From assembly GCF_027533625.1 (NCBI RefSeq), contig NZ_JAQAGZ010000024.1:62001-126000 (forward strand): a stretch of 64,000 bases of DNA. The letters are read 5' to 3'. The DNA is from Paenibacillus gyeongsangnamensis. GTDB taxonomy: Bacteria; Bacillota; Bacilli; Paenibacillales; NBRC-103111. The notes beneath the pieces were generated by a model, which saw only the letters and a list, made by a program, of their open reading frames with translations, made no database searches and was not told the origin of the DNA. Shown piece after piece: positions 31,864 through 42,674 of the stretch; position 1 is the stretch's first letter, and each line of letters opens with the position of its first letter. A program made the position numbers and the translations under genes.

Positions 31864-33402
31864 ATGGAACATTCCCGAAAGCGGTTTAAAACCCATTTGG
31901 ACAGCAATCTGGTACACCTTCACAAAAATATATACCTCAACCGCAGCGATCCGCTCTACTATGAAAAAATCATTCGCTTCCACGACCCGCGTTCCCCTGA
32001 GGCGCACTACCGTTTGGGCAGGCAGCACGAAGAGCTCGGTAGGAAGGACGCGGCGCTCTATCATTACAAGCAAGCGATGAAGGTTTTCCCTTCTCCTTAT
32101 TATTATCCTGCTTCCAGCGCAGTGCGTCATCTGGAGCAGCCATCGAAGCCCAAAATATCGGAATCCGGTTCAGCCTCCGCGGCAGTACGCCCCAGCTCCA
32201 TTCCGCTGCTGCTCAAAGCGCTGCTTCTTTCCCTGCTCTTCCTCAATTTGCTATTGTTAGCGTTCGTGTATGGTCCGGCCGCCGTATCGAAAGCAGTCAC
32301 TTGGGTGAAGCCTTGGGGCATCGGAAAGGATGTAACCTACGAAAGCGCGGAAAGCCGGTTCGTTCTTCATTTTCCTTACGGCGCACAGCAGAGCGAGGTG
32401 GAGACAGCGCTGCATAAGAAGGCGCTGGAGTTGTCCAATTGGTACCCGAACCGGAGCATCACCGTTTATGGGCTTGCTTCAGACGTAAAGCAAGCGGACA
32501 GCAAAGCCGTGCCGATGAATGATGAGAAGCTGAAAACGATCGCTTTCGTAATGGCGGAATATAATCCTTCCGTCGATACAGCCGTCAAGATCCGTTTCCT
32601 GAGCAGCGACCTGAAGCAGCTCCGTACCGAGGCGGAAACCGGCGCCAATCTGGTCCGTACCGCGCTTGGAGCTTATATGAAGGAACACGGTCAGCCGCCG
32701 ACGGAACTAAGCCAGCTCGCCGCCGGCTATCCGAACAACTACCTCAGCGCAATTCCTCTTGAACCCGCAACCGGTTCGGCCTCGGCCCGAACCGGTTTTG
32801 ACGGTTTAGGCGGCTGGGTCTATGACCAGAACGCCGGTAGCCTGGCCGCCATGTTTTATCCGAACTTCGTTTATGAGGCCTCCTCCGGTATGGCGGCTCA
32901 CGCTCCGGAGGCCGTACTGCCCTATGAGCCTTATCGCATTACGGTGGACCCCTCCGCTCACCGGATGCAGCTGACCGCGGGAAATGCCGTTGTAGCGGAG
33001 GCGGCAGTCGGCATCGGCGAGGCGGGCCATCCGACGCCGGAGGGCGTTTATACGGTCGGCACAAGGGTCCGGTCGCCGCAGGGAAAGATGCCGGGTGTAT
33101 ACGGCAGTGCCGCACTTGGCCTAGGCGAACTCGCCATTCACGGCACAGCCGATGCTTCCTCCATTGGCGAGAACGCCTCGCTCGGCTGCATTCGCCTGGG
33201 AAACGCCGATATGGACCGAATTTACCTGCTTTCCCCGCGCGGCACGGAGGTCGTTATCCGTAACGGGTCGCTGACGAGGGACGGAGGGAATCCATCCGAT
33301 CGTGGCCATGCGTCCCGTCTCTTGCCGGCGCCTCCAAGCTTCTCCTCGCCATCGCGCGAGGGGGAAACCGCCGGTAATGCCGTATTCCATTGGCTCGGTT
33401 GA
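31864..33402 (+). CDS. L,D-transpeptidase (YkuD) with TPR-like N-terminus and TM helix
   Basis: A 512-residue envelope enzyme. A helical TPR-like segment (about 45-80) in the cytoplasm precedes a transmembrane helix (about 115-140). A linker follows, then a YkuD catalytic domain (about 355-460) with the motif IHGT...SLGCIRLGN, nucleophile Cys442. Such enzymes form 3-3 crosslinks in peptidoglycan or attach proteins to it. ATG 31864 has GGAGG 6 nt upstream; the frame extends further up without a site. Two GATAC operators precede it, tying wall crosslinking to the putative XRE regulon. The TPR-plus-YkuD order is unusual among simple L,D-transpeptidases. Confidence 0.88.
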   Translation: MEHSRKRFKTHLDSNLVHLHKNIYLNRSDPLYYEKIIRFHDPRSPEAHYRLGRQHEELGRKDAALYHYKQAMKVFPSPYYYPASSAVRHLEQPSKPKISESGSASAAVRPSSIPLLLKALLLSLLFLNLLLLAFVYGPAAVSKAVTWVKPWGIGKDVTYESAESRFVLHFPYGAQQSEVETALHKKALELSNWYPNRSITVYGLASDVKQADSKAVPMNDEKLKTIAFVMAEYNPSVDTAVKIRFLSSDLKQLRTEAETGANLVRTALGAYMKEHGQPPTELSQLAAGYPNNYLSAIPLEPATGSASARTGFDGLGGWVYDQNAGSLAAMFYPNFVYEASSGMAAHAPEAVLPYEPYRITVDPSAHRMQLTAGNAVVAEAAVGIGEAGHPTPEGVYTVGTRVRSPQGKMPGVYGSAALGLGELAIHGTADASSIGENASLGCIRLGNADMDRIYLLSPRGTEVVIRNGSLTRDGGNPSDRGHASRLLPAPPSFSSPSREGETAGNAVFHWLG

Positions 33403-33410
33403 TACGCAAA

Positions 33411-33475
33411 AAAGCCCAAGCCGGGGGCCATCGACCGTCAAGGCCGAATGCCCGGCTTGGGCTTACCCGTTTTTA
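33411..33475. terminator. Bidirectional terminator between the L,D-transpeptidase gene and gnd
   Basis: AAGCCCAAGCCGGG and CCCGGCTTGGGCTT form a 14-bp stem with a long loop, with T-runs on both sides. Confidence 0.85.
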
Positions 33476-33570
33476 TCTTGAAAACCGGTTAGTTCCGAAA
33501 TCGTTATCGACCTTACAGAAATACAGGAATACTTTACTGTCCTTACGCCCGCTGATTTTTTAAGAAGATG

Positions 33571-34989
<1,419 letters not shown>

Positions 34990-35006
34990 TATATATTGCC
35001 TCCCTG

Positions 35007-36356
35007 TCATTCCTGTCCTTTTGCAGATAAACGTTTGATGAGCTCGGCTTTTTGCGCTTCGAAACCAGGCTTGCCCAGCAGCGCAAACATATTGGTCTTA
35101 TACGCTTCCACGCCCGGCTGATCGAAAGGGTTAACCCCAAGCAGCAAGCCGCTAATGCCGCAGGCCTTCTCAAAGAAATACACCATTTCGCCGTACGTAT
35201 ATTCATTCAGCTCATCCAGCTCTACAATCAGATTAGGCACGCCTCCATCAACGTGAGCAAGCCGCGTGCCTTCGGTTGCCTTCTTGTTCACTTCATCCAT
35301 CGTCATGCCCGCAACAAAATTGAGTCCGTCCAGATTGCCCGCGTCCTGTTGTATGGTTAGCTCCACCCGCGGCTTCTTCACCGAAAGCACCGTCTCGATG
35401 AGATCGCGCCGGCCTTCTTGGATATACTGTCCCATCGAATGCAAATCAGTCGTAAAATCGACGGATGCGGGATAAAGCCCCTTCTGGTCTTTGCCCTCGC
35501 TTTCGCCGAACAGCTGCTTCCACCATTCGGAAACAAAATGCAAGGACGGTTCGAAGTTTGCCAGCAGCTCGATCGTTTTTCCCTTGCGGTAAAGGGCATT
35601 GCGAACGGCCGCATATTGATAGCTCTCATTGGAGCGAAGATCGGGGTTGTTATATTTCCGTGCAGCGGCGGCGGCTCCCGCCATCATTCGATCGATATCG
35701 AGCCCGGCAACGGCAATGGGCAGAAGCCCTACGGCTGTAAGAACGGAATAGCGTCCGCCTACATCGTCAGGAATGACGAAGGTTTCATAGCCTTCTTCAT
35801 CGGCAAGTTTTTTCAAGGCACCCTTTGATGAATCGGTTGTAGCAAAGATACGTTTTTGCGCTTCCTCTTTTCCGTACTTCTTCTCCATATAATCTCGCAG
35901 AATACGGAATGCGATGGCCGGTTCTGTCGTCGTTCCCGACTTGGAAATGACATTCAGGGAAATATCCTTGCCTTCCAGCAGCTCCATTAAATGGGTGATG
36001 TACGTAGAACTGATATTTTGCCCGGCAAAATACACTTGGGTCTTACCGCTTATCTGATTGTGAAACGTATGAGACAACGCTTCGATCGCGGATCTTGCGC
36101 CTAAATAGGAACCGCCAATGCCAATGACGACCAAAGCGTCGGAATGGCTGCGAATGCGCTGTGCAGCTTGCTTGATTCTCGCAAACTCTTCTTGATCGTA
36201 TTGAAGCGGCAAATTCACCCAGCCCAGATAATCGGAACCGGGGCCTTCCTTCTCATGCAGCATGCGATGAGCCACGTTCACAAACTCGCTGAAGTAATCC
36301 ACTTCATGCTGCTGGATAAATGGCAATGCACTGGAATAATCAAATGAAATAGTCAT
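35007..36356 (-). CDS. pgi: Glucose-6-phosphate isomerase
   Basis: A 449-residue enzyme interconverting glucose 6-phosphate and fructose 6-phosphate. VVIGIGGSYLGARSAIEAL, VISKSGTTTEPAIAFR and GGRYSVLTAVGLLPIAVAGLD are the family motifs. ATG 36356 has GGAGG 8 nt upstream, so the extra 22 codons of the open frame are not translated. The upstream tal stop is 41 nt away. Joining pgi to the pentose-phosphate genes allows fructose 6-phosphate to be recycled to glucose 6-phosphate. Confidence 0.95.
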   Translation of the reverse strand: MTISFDYSSALPFIQQHEVDYFSEFVNVAHRMLHEKEGPGSDYLGWVNLPLQYDQEEFARIKQAAQRIRSHSDALVVIGIGGSYLGARSAIEALSHTFHNQISGKTQVYFAGQNISSTYITHLMELLEGKDISLNVISKSGTTTEPAIAFRILRDYMEKKYGKEEAQKRIFATTDSSKGALKKLADEEGYETFVIPDDVGGRYSVLTAVGLLPIAVAGLDIDRMMAGAAAAARKYNNPDLRSNESYQYAAVRNALYRKGKTIELLANFEPSLHFVSEWWKQLFGESEGKDQKGLYPASVDFTTDLHSMGQYIQEGRRDLIETVLSVKKPRVELTIQQDAGNLDGLNFVAGMTMDEVNKKATEGTRLAHVDGGVPNLIVELDELNEYTYGEMVYFFEKACGISGLLLGVNPFDQPGVEAYKTNMFALLGKPGFEAQKAELIKRLSAKGQE

Positions 36357-36397
36357 TCGGAACGCCTCCTTTAAACTCGCATTGGGTAATTCGCATC

Positions 36398-37066
36398 TTA
36401 AAGCTGAGCTGTTTTTTTCCAATCGGCAGCGAATTTGTCCATGCCTTGATCCGTTAGCGGATGCTTGGAGATTTGCTCGATCACCGCGAATGGAATCGTT
36501 GCGATATGCGCGCCTGCCATCGCTACGCGAGTCACGTGATCCGGATGCCGGACAGATGCCGCGATAATTTGGGCATCCAGGTTATGAATACGGAACAATT
36601 CAGCGACTTTTGAAACGAGCTGCACGCCGTCTTCCGAAATATCATCCAAGCGGCCAAGAAACGGAGAGACATAGGTCGCGCCTGCGCGAGCGGCCAACAG
36701 CGCTTGGTTCACGGTGAAAATCAACGTCACATTTGTTTTCACGCCTTTTTTAGTCAGGTAACGGCAAGCCTCCAAACCTGCCAGCGTCATCGGAAGCTTG
36801 ATGGTGATGTTTTTGTCATAATTATTGATTTGAATCAGTTCGTTCGCTTGCGCGATCATTTCTTCGGCTGTCACCGCATCCGGCGTTACTTCGGCAGAAA
36901 CGGATTCAACCTCGGGCACTTCCCGCAAAATCTCGGCGATTCGATCTTCAAATTTCACACCTTCCTTGGCAACCAACGACGGATTCGTCGTAACGCCGGA
37001 TAAGATGCCGATTTTATACGCTTTTTTGATGTCTTCCACATTTGCAGTATCGATAAAAAATTTCAT
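36398..37066 (-). CDS. tal: Transaldolase
   Basis: A 222-residue short transaldolase of the TalC/MipB type. MKFFIDTANVEDIK opens the barrel, the Schiff-base lysine is in NITIKLPMT near residue 89, and GVKTNVTLIFTVNQALLAARAGATYVSPFLGRLDD is diagnostic. The subfamily includes fructose-6-phosphate aldolases, but neighbouring tkt, zwf and gnd favour a transaldolase. It lies 37 nt after tkt. Confidence 0.93.
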   Translation of the reverse strand: MKFFIDTANVEDIKKAYKIGILSGVTTNPSLVAKEGVKFEDRIAEILREVPEVESVSAEVTPDAVTAEEMIAQANELIQINNYDKNITIKLPMTLAGLEACRYLTKKGVKTNVTLIFTVNQALLAARAGATYVSPFLGRLDDISEDGVQLVSKVAELFRIHNLDAQIIAASVRHPDHVTRVAMAGAHIATIPFAVIEQISKHPLTDQGMDKFAADWKKTAQL

Positions 37067-37103
37067 AGGTGAGTACCTCCGTTATTTTATTGTTAATTTA
37101 TAA

Positions 37104-39098
37104 TTACTTCAGTAATTCCTTCGTCAGGCGAACCACTTGATTTACGGAGAAACCAAAGTATTCCATAACCTCCGTACCGGGCCCAGAGGCGCCAAATGTA
37201 TCGATCGACAGTACTTTTCCGCCTTGTCCCGTGTAACGGTCCCAGCCTAACGAAATGCCGGCTTCAATGGCCACCCGCTTCGTAACGGAATTAGGAAGGA
37301 CACTCTGCTTATAGTCTTCGGGTTGACGATCGAACAGCTCTCTGCTCGGCATGGCAACGACGCGTACGGAAATGTTGTCCCGCTCCAGCTCCGCTTTGGC
37401 GTTCACGGCCAGAGAAACCTCGGATCCGGTTCCGATCAGGATGACATCCGGCTGACCGCCCGTTTCGCTCAAGACATAAGCTCCTTTGGCTACCCCTTCA
37501 ACATTGGCCTTGGTCGCTTCATATACAGGCAGATTTTGTCTGCTCAGCACCAAGGCTACCGGACCTTCATTTTGCAGCAGAGCATACGCCCATGCGCTTG
37601 CCGTTTCATTGGCATCGGTCGGCCGAATGACCGTAAGTCCCGGAATAGTGCGCAGCGCAGCCAAGTGCTCGACGGGTTCATGCGTAGGTCCATCTTCCCC
37701 GACGGCAATGGAATCATGTGTAAATACATAAATCACAGGCAGTTTTTGCAGCGCAGCCAAACGAATAGACGGGCGCAAATAATCGCTGAATACGAAGAAG
37801 GTGCTTACGAATGGTTTTACGCCTCCATGCAGGGCCATGCCATTGCCGGCTGCGCCCATAGCGTGCTCACGGACGCCAAAGTAGATATTGCGTCCCGAGT
37901 AAGACTCAACGGCAAACTTTTGCTCTCCTTTGATGTCCGTCATAGTCGAATGCGATAAATCCGCACTTCCTCCAAAAATCGAAGGAACGGTTTTTACGTA
38001 ATGATTTATGGCTTCGCCGCTTGCTACGCGGGTAGAAATCGTTTTGGAAGCGTCGAACGTAAGGATGTCCGCGGCCTCAATCGACACGGAACCGTCGATG
38101 ACTTGCTCGAGCTCCTTACCCTGCACAGGATATTGCGCTTTATAGGCAGCGGCCAATTTGTTCCACTCTTCTTCTTTGGCCTCGCCCTTACGTTTCAGCT
38201 GCTCGAAATGTGCATTGACTTCTTCCGGAACGGTGAACTCTTCCTCATACTGCCAGCCGTAAACTTCCTTGGTCGCCTTCGCTTCTTCTTTGCCGAGCGG
38301 ATTGCCGTGTACTTTGTTCGTTCCCGCTACCTTGCTGCCGTAACCGATAATCGTCCGAATTTCGATAAGCGTCGGCTGGGCATCGTTTTGCTTGGCTGCG
38401 GCGATCGCTTCGGCAATCAGGGAAATGTCATTGCCGTCCTCGACCCGGATATATTCCCAATTGGCCGATTCCGCTCTTTTTTGCATATTTTCGCCGAAGG
38501 AAAGGTTCAGCGCTCCGTCCAACGAGATGTCGTTGGAATCATACAATACGATTAATTTCCCAAGCTTCATATGTCCTGCCATGGACATCGCCTCGTAAGA
38601 GATTCCTTCCATCAAGCAGCCGTCTCCGACAAGCGCATACGTATAATGATCGATTACCCGGAAACCGTCTTGATTGAATTTCGAGGCCAAATGAGCTTCG
38701 GCCATCGCCATCCCGACTGCCATCGCCATCCCTTGTCCCAGAGGCCCAGTTGTCGCCTCTACGCCATCCGTGTGCCCATATTCGGGATGCCCCGGCGTTT
38801 TGCTGTTCAGCTTGCGAAACTGTTTTAAATCATCAAGCGACACCTGATATCCGGACAAATGCAGCAGGCTGTAGAGCAAGGCTGATCCGTGACCCGCAGA
38901 AAGAACGAAGCGGTCGCGGTTAAACCATTTGGCATGGCCGGGATTGTGATTTAATAGTCTGGACCAAAGGGCGTATGCCATCGGCGCCGCTCCCATCGGC
39001 AGCCCCGGATGACCGGAATTGGCGCGGTTGGTGGCATCGATAGACAACGTTCGGATCGTATCAATAGCTAATTGATCAATGGTTTGGGTAATAGGCAT
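37104..39098 (-). CDS. tkt: Transketolase
   Basis: A 664-residue thiamine diphosphate enzyme exchanging two-carbon units. GHPGLPMGAAPMAYALW near the start, the cofactor motif GDGCLMEGISYEAMSMAGH, LDDLKQFRKLNSKTPGHPE and the pyrimidine-domain EDGPTHEPVEHLAALR are all present. ATG 39098 follows AAGGAG by 6 nt. The start lies inside the last codons of zwf (23-nt overlap), indicating coupled translation. Confidence 0.96.
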   Translation of the reverse strand: MPITQTIDQLAIDTIRTLSIDATNRANSGHPGLPMGAAPMAYALWSRLLNHNPGHAKWFNRDRFVLSAGHGSALLYSLLHLSGYQVSLDDLKQFRKLNSKTPGHPEYGHTDGVEATTGPLGQGMAMAVGMAMAEAHLASKFNQDGFRVIDHYTYALVGDGCLMEGISYEAMSMAGHMKLGKLIVLYDSNDISLDGALNLSFGENMQKRAESANWEYIRVEDGNDISLIAEAIAAAKQNDAQPTLIEIRTIIGYGSKVAGTNKVHGNPLGKEEAKATKEVYGWQYEEEFTVPEEVNAHFEQLKRKGEAKEEEWNKLAAAYKAQYPVQGKELEQVIDGSVSIEAADILTFDASKTISTRVASGEAINHYVKTVPSIFGGSADLSHSTMTDIKGEQKFAVESYSGRNIYFGVREHAMGAAGNGMALHGGVKPFVSTFFVFSDYLRPSIRLAALQKLPVIYVFTHDSIAVGEDGPTHEPVEHLAALRTIPGLTVIRPTDANETASAWAYALLQNEGPVALVLSRQNLPVYEATKANVEGVAKGAYVLSETGGQPDVILIGTGSEVSLAVNAKAELERDNISVRVVAMPSRELFDRQPEDYKQSVLPNSVTKRVAIEAGISLGWDRYTGQGGKVLSIDTFGASGPGTEVMEYFGFSVNQVVRLTKELLK

Positions 39099-40599
39099 AC
39101 TGTTCTCCTTCTTCGGTTTTGATATGTTGTTCTGGCTTGTCATCGAACCACCAATGATAGCCATCCTTCGCCAATAACGCATCGGACTCGGCAGGTCCGT
39201 AAGTGCCCGCTTCATACCGATGAAGCGGAACCAGATTCTCCTCGAATGCTTCCAGGATCGGTTGGACCCATTTCCACGACAATTCGACTTCGTCCCAATG
39301 CGCGAAGAACGTGGGATCTCCGTGCAAAGCGTCGTAAATCAAATTTTCGTAAGCCTCGGGAACATCGTCCCGGCTCTCATGAAAGTCCATTTGAATGGGC
39401 TTGAACTCCCCTTTATGCAGAGGGTCCCTCGTATTTAATTGCAGCGTAATGCCTTCGTTAGGACTAATTTCAAATACCAGAAGGTTAGGCGATTTTCCTT
39501 CAGCATTTGCCTGTGAGGACATCTTTAACAGTTCCTTGAACTCAATCACAATCCGCGTTGATTTCTCTTTCATTCGTTTGCCTGTTCGGATATAAAAAGG
39601 AACGCCGCGCCAAAAGAAATCATCGATCTGCAATTTAGCGGCAATAAACGTATCGTTCATGGAAGTAGAAGCGATGCCCGGTTCGGACGTATAGCCGATT
39701 ACCGGCTTTCCTTGAACGGTTCCTGCTTTGTACTGCCCGCGGATAATGCTTGCGCTCACCTCCTCTTTTTGCAGCGGCTCGAGAGCTTCCATCACCTTTT
39801 TCTTCTTAAAGCGCACCATTTCCGAGTCGCTGTTGTTCGGAAGATGACTCGTCAGCATCATCAGCAATTGCAGCATATGGTTTTGAAACATGTCTCTTAC
39901 GGCGCCTACATGATCGTAATAACCCGCTCTTTCTTCTACGCCGACGGTCTCGTTTGCCGTAATCTGCACGTTGGCAATGTAACGATTCGTCCATAAGGCA
40001 TTAAGGACCGGATTTTGCTGCAAAATCTCAAGCTTCTGGACCAGCGGCTTGCCGAGATAATGATCGATTCGGTAAATTTCATGCTCCGCAAAAGCTTTGC
40101 TCAGCTTCTGATTCAAATCGCGGGCAGATTGCAAATCATGGCCGAAAGGCTTCTCGATCACGAGACGCCTCCAGCCATTCGCGGAACCTAGCCCGCTTTC
40201 CTCAATGCCCGCTGCGATCGTTTCAAAAAATTCAGGTCCGACAGATAAATAAAACAGGCGATTCGGCGGAATGCGCAGCTCTTCTTCCCGCTGTTCAATC
40301 AGTTGCAGCAGCTTCCTGTAATCTTCTTTGCGGCCTATATCAAGAACGCTGTAACGGAATGCGCTCAAAAAATCTTTGATTAACGCAGAATTGTTCGCTT
40401 CGCGTCTGGAAAAAGTTCGGATAGACTGCTCGACATTTGCCTGAAACGATTCATCAGACAGTTCTCTTCTCCCAAGACCAACTAAGGAGAATGATTGCGG
40501 CAGCTTCCGATCGATATATAAGTTGTACAAGGCAGGGTATATTTTCCTTTTGGCTAAATCCCCTGTCGCTCCAAACAAAACAAACGTGGTCGGCTCCAT
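39076..40599 (-). CDS. zwf: Glucose-6-phosphate 1-dehydrogenase
   Basis: A 507-residue NADP-linked enzyme, entry to the oxidative pentose phosphate pathway. FVLFGATGDLAKRK binds the cofactor, and RIDHYLGKP carries the catalytic site with the lysine. ATG 40599 follows AAGGAG by 8 nt, so the upstream 21 codons are not used. First gene of a five-gene operon. The promoter region is shared with the divergent lysR gene, which probably controls it. Confidence 0.96.
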   Translation of the reverse strand: MEPTTFVLFGATGDLAKRKIYPALYNLYIDRKLPQSFSLVGLGRRELSDESFQANVEQSIRTFSRREANNSALIKDFLSAFRYSVLDIGRKEDYRKLLQLIEQREEELRIPPNRLFYLSVGPEFFETIAAGIEESGLGSANGWRRLVIEKPFGHDLQSARDLNQKLSKAFAEHEIYRIDHYLGKPLVQKLEILQQNPVLNALWTNRYIANVQITANETVGVEERAGYYDHVGAVRDMFQNHMLQLLMMLTSHLPNNSDSEMVRFKKKKVMEALEPLQKEEVSASIIRGQYKAGTVQGKPVIGYTSEPGIASTSMNDTFIAAKLQIDDFFWRGVPFYIRTGKRMKEKSTRIVIEFKELLKMSSQANAEGKSPNLLVFEISPNEGITLQLNTRDPLHKGEFKPIQMDFHESRDDVPEAYENLIYDALHGDPTFFAHWDEVELSWKWVQPILEAFEENLVPLHRYEAGTYGPAESDALLAKDGYHWWFDDKPEQHIKTEEGEQYAYYPNH

Positions 40600-40725
40600 G
40601 TTTCTCTCTCCTTCCGGCAGCGCTCTCTTAATCAAGCTCTGGTTTCTTTTTCGTAGTTCCACTATAATACGATTATCATCTATACAAGTAATAAATATAT
40701 TTCACAGGAGCTATAGACCACATCT
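40600..40725. promoter_or_regulatory. Divergent zwf/lysR control region
   Basis: A 126-bp AT-rich spacer between two divergent genes. It contains several TATA-like elements and ATAC/GTAT half-sites, but I cannot assign a single -35/-10 pair with confidence. LysR-type proteins commonly bind such spacers. Confidence 0.5.
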
Positions 40726-41619
40726 ATGAACAATAATTACGAATTGTACAAGGTTTTTTACTGGGCTGCGAAGACAGGCAGCTTGACTCAGGCTGCCAAG
40801 GCCTTATACCTCACCCAACCGAGCGTCAGCCACGCCATCAAACAGCTTGAAGACAGCTTCGGCATCACTTTGTTTTACCGGAATTCCAAAGGCGTTGCGC
40901 TGACGAAAGAGGGCGCCATACTGTATTCCTATATTGAGCAGTCACAGATCTTAATATCGCTGGCCGAAGAAAAAATGGCCGCACTTAAAAATCTGGACAG
41001 CGGCGAGCTGCGGATCGGCGGAAGCGATTCGCTGTTCAAGCATTATTTGCTCCCGTACTTGGAAGACTTTCATCAGAAGCATCCCGGGATCAGACTTCAC
41101 CTGAATCATGGAACTACGCCGGAAATCATTGCATTCTTAAAAGAAGGCAGAATTGATTTGGGCGTCGTCCGCATGCCTATCGTCGATTCCCAGCTTGAAG
41201 TGAGGGAGACTTTTCAGCTGCAGGATTGCTTTGTAGCGGGGGAACGTTATGCCGAGCTTAAGGACGCGGTTCTAACGCTGGATATGCTGCTCCAGTACCC
41301 CATCATCCTGTTCTCGCGCAATAGCAGGGCACGAATGGCCATTACGGAATTATTTCAAAGCTACGGCTATAAGCTCAAACCTGAAATTGAGGTCGGAAGC
41401 GTGGATCTTCTCATCGAGTTTGCGCGGAAAGGACTCGGAATCTCTTACGTGACGAGAGAATTTGTTTCGAAAGAGCTGGAAGAGGGCTCCCTCTTTGAGA
41501 TTCAATTGGACGTGCGGCTGCCGCCATCTCACGTGGGGATTATGATTATGCGCAACATGCCGCTTTCCATGACAGCATGCAGGTTTATAGAGTTGATTCA
41601 AACGTGTCCGTTAGGTTAA
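40726..41619 (+). CDS. LysR-family transcriptional regulator
   Basis: A 297-residue regulator. Residues 5-63 are the winged helix (YKVFYWAAKTGSLTQAAKALYLTQPSVSHAIKQLE), followed by a linker and a two-lobed effector domain (about 90-290, ELRIGGSDSL to LGISYVTREFV). Divergent from zwf, it is the likely regulator of the pentose-phosphate operon, perhaps sensing a sugar phosphate or the NADPH state; no such ligand can be read from the sequence. Confidence 0.9.
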   Translation: MNNNYELYKVFYWAAKTGSLTQAAKALYLTQPSVSHAIKQLEDSFGITLFYRNSKGVALTKEGAILYSYIEQSQILISLAEEKMAALKNLDSGELRIGGSDSLFKHYLLPYLEDFHQKHPGIRLHLNHGTTPEIIAFLKEGRIDLGVVRMPIVDSQLEVRETFQLQDCFVAGERYAELKDAVLTLDMLLQYPIILFSRNSRARMAITELFQSYGYKLKPEIEVGSVDLLIEFARKGLGISYVTREFVSKELEEGSLFEIQLDVRLPPSHVGIMIMRNMPLSMTACRFIELIQTCPLG

Positions 41620-41621
41620 TC

Positions 41622-41748
41622 ATCCATTTTTTTACATCACCCTTCGCCCTTCTTCAACCGAAGAATGGGAAACGTTGGATGTTGCGGAATGTTTGGATGA
41701 ACGCATCCCGGTATATATGCAAGAGCTGCATAGCTTCCACGTCCAGTA
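41622..41748 (+). pseudogene. Possible C-terminal coding relic
   Basis: An open stretch without a start codon ends in EEWETLDVAECLDERIPVYM and a short tail before TAA at about 41748. The composition looks like real protein. A stop within the lysR end closes it upstream. I do not recognise the source. Confidence 0.25.
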
Positions 41749-41997
41749 ACGACCGGAGCTTACCAGCTTACCCGCATGGTGCGCAGCGTCTCCATCCGGT
41801 TTGGCTTCATCCGCTCCGGCACTGGAACAATACAGTCTTGGTCGGCTTTTTTCTGTATATCAACTATCGTTCCTCGTCCTCATTTCTTCGTGATGGACGC
41901 AGGGATTCCTTTTTATGTAAGTTACGCCATAGATAACTGCCCGTCCCTCGTAACGATCGATCATCGATTAATGCTTTTTATTCTCAGTACGGAAAAT

Positions 41998-42041
41998 AAA
42001 AGGGGTTACATATTAGTTATGTTTAATATGTAAGCCCCTTT
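41998..42041. terminator. Orphan strong stem-loop
   Basis: TTACATATTA (42006-42015) pairs with TAATATGTAA (42024-42033) and is extended by AAAGGGG/CCCCTTT with one bulged G, 17 bp in all. TATTTTAATAA follows. It could end lysR read-through or be part of a small element. Confidence 0.55.
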
Positions 42042-42212
42042 ATTTTAATAAATTTTTCACAACCAAGGTCTTGATAATTTCCAGTCTAATACTATATTTT
42101 CACTGAACAATTTGATTAACACATAACTCCCGTTGAACAGAAAAATTTGGAGACAAGGCTCGCAGGTTGTGGCTTAGGTCTACTAAGTCCAAGGTATTTT
42201 TATTTTAAAAAC

Positions 42213-42249
42213 TGTACAAAATAGCTGCTCACTCCGGCTATTTTGTACA
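42213..42249. repeat. Perfect 13-bp inverted repeat TGTACAAAATAGC
   Basis: TGTACAAAATAGC (42213-42225) and its exact complement (42237-42249) enclose an 11-nt loop. TGTACAAA recurs at 42262-42269 and GTACAAAAT at 42294-42302. No T-run follows, so a binding site array or element end is likelier than a terminator. Confidence 0.6.
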
Positions 42250-42461
42250 ATATGATATTTATGTACAAATATAATTTATGCCAATAATGCATGGTACAAA
42301 ATGATTAGGATTGTTTTTTTAATAATGTACATATTGGTTTATAGAGATATTTTTAACTCGAAAATATGCTCCCTGGAGTCAAGTGCTTCAGGCCTACTCT
42401 TGAGTAGCATCGGCTCTATAAACATCTTGCTTCACCTGGTATTCATTGTATCACGACGGAA

Positions 42462-42527
42462 TCAATGTATCGGCAGGGGGCTTCTTCCATGTATGTCTCT
42501 GCCAGAAGACAAAGAACGCCTATCCAT
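42462..42527 (-). CDS. Possible 21-residue peptide
   Basis: A short frame from ATG 42527 to TGA 42462-42464 with GGAGGG (42534-42539) 6 nt upstream. It is basic and Ser/Arg-rich (MDRRSLSSGRDIHGR). The ribosome site is better than expected by chance, but the length gives little statistical weight. Confidence 0.2.
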   Translation of the reverse strand: MDRRSLSSGRDIHGRSPLPIH

Positions 42528-42674
42528 ACAAATCCCTCCAGTGGATTAGTGTAGATAAGCGTGTAGTTTATACTCGCAACTGAGACGGTAAATACATTAT
42601 TTCCCGTCGTCATTACAAGTTAGTTTACCTTTGAAGTATTACCCTATTCGTCCAAAACCTCGAAAATTCCCCGA

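Larger units (their letters stand above)
41620..42674. other. Gene-poor region between lysR and mqnC
   Basis: About 1.05 kb without a convincing gene. It holds a stopped coding relic (41622-41748), a strong orphan stem-loop (41998-42041), a 13-bp inverted repeat with further TGTACAAA copies (42213-42300) and a 21-codon frame with a good ribosome site (42462-42527). The sequence is more AT-rich than its surroundings and may be a decayed insertion. Confidence 0.5.

Noticed and set aside
42301..42549. 82-codon plus-strand frame with hydrophobic start
   Set aside because: No ribosome site and mixed composition in AT-rich non-coding sequence.
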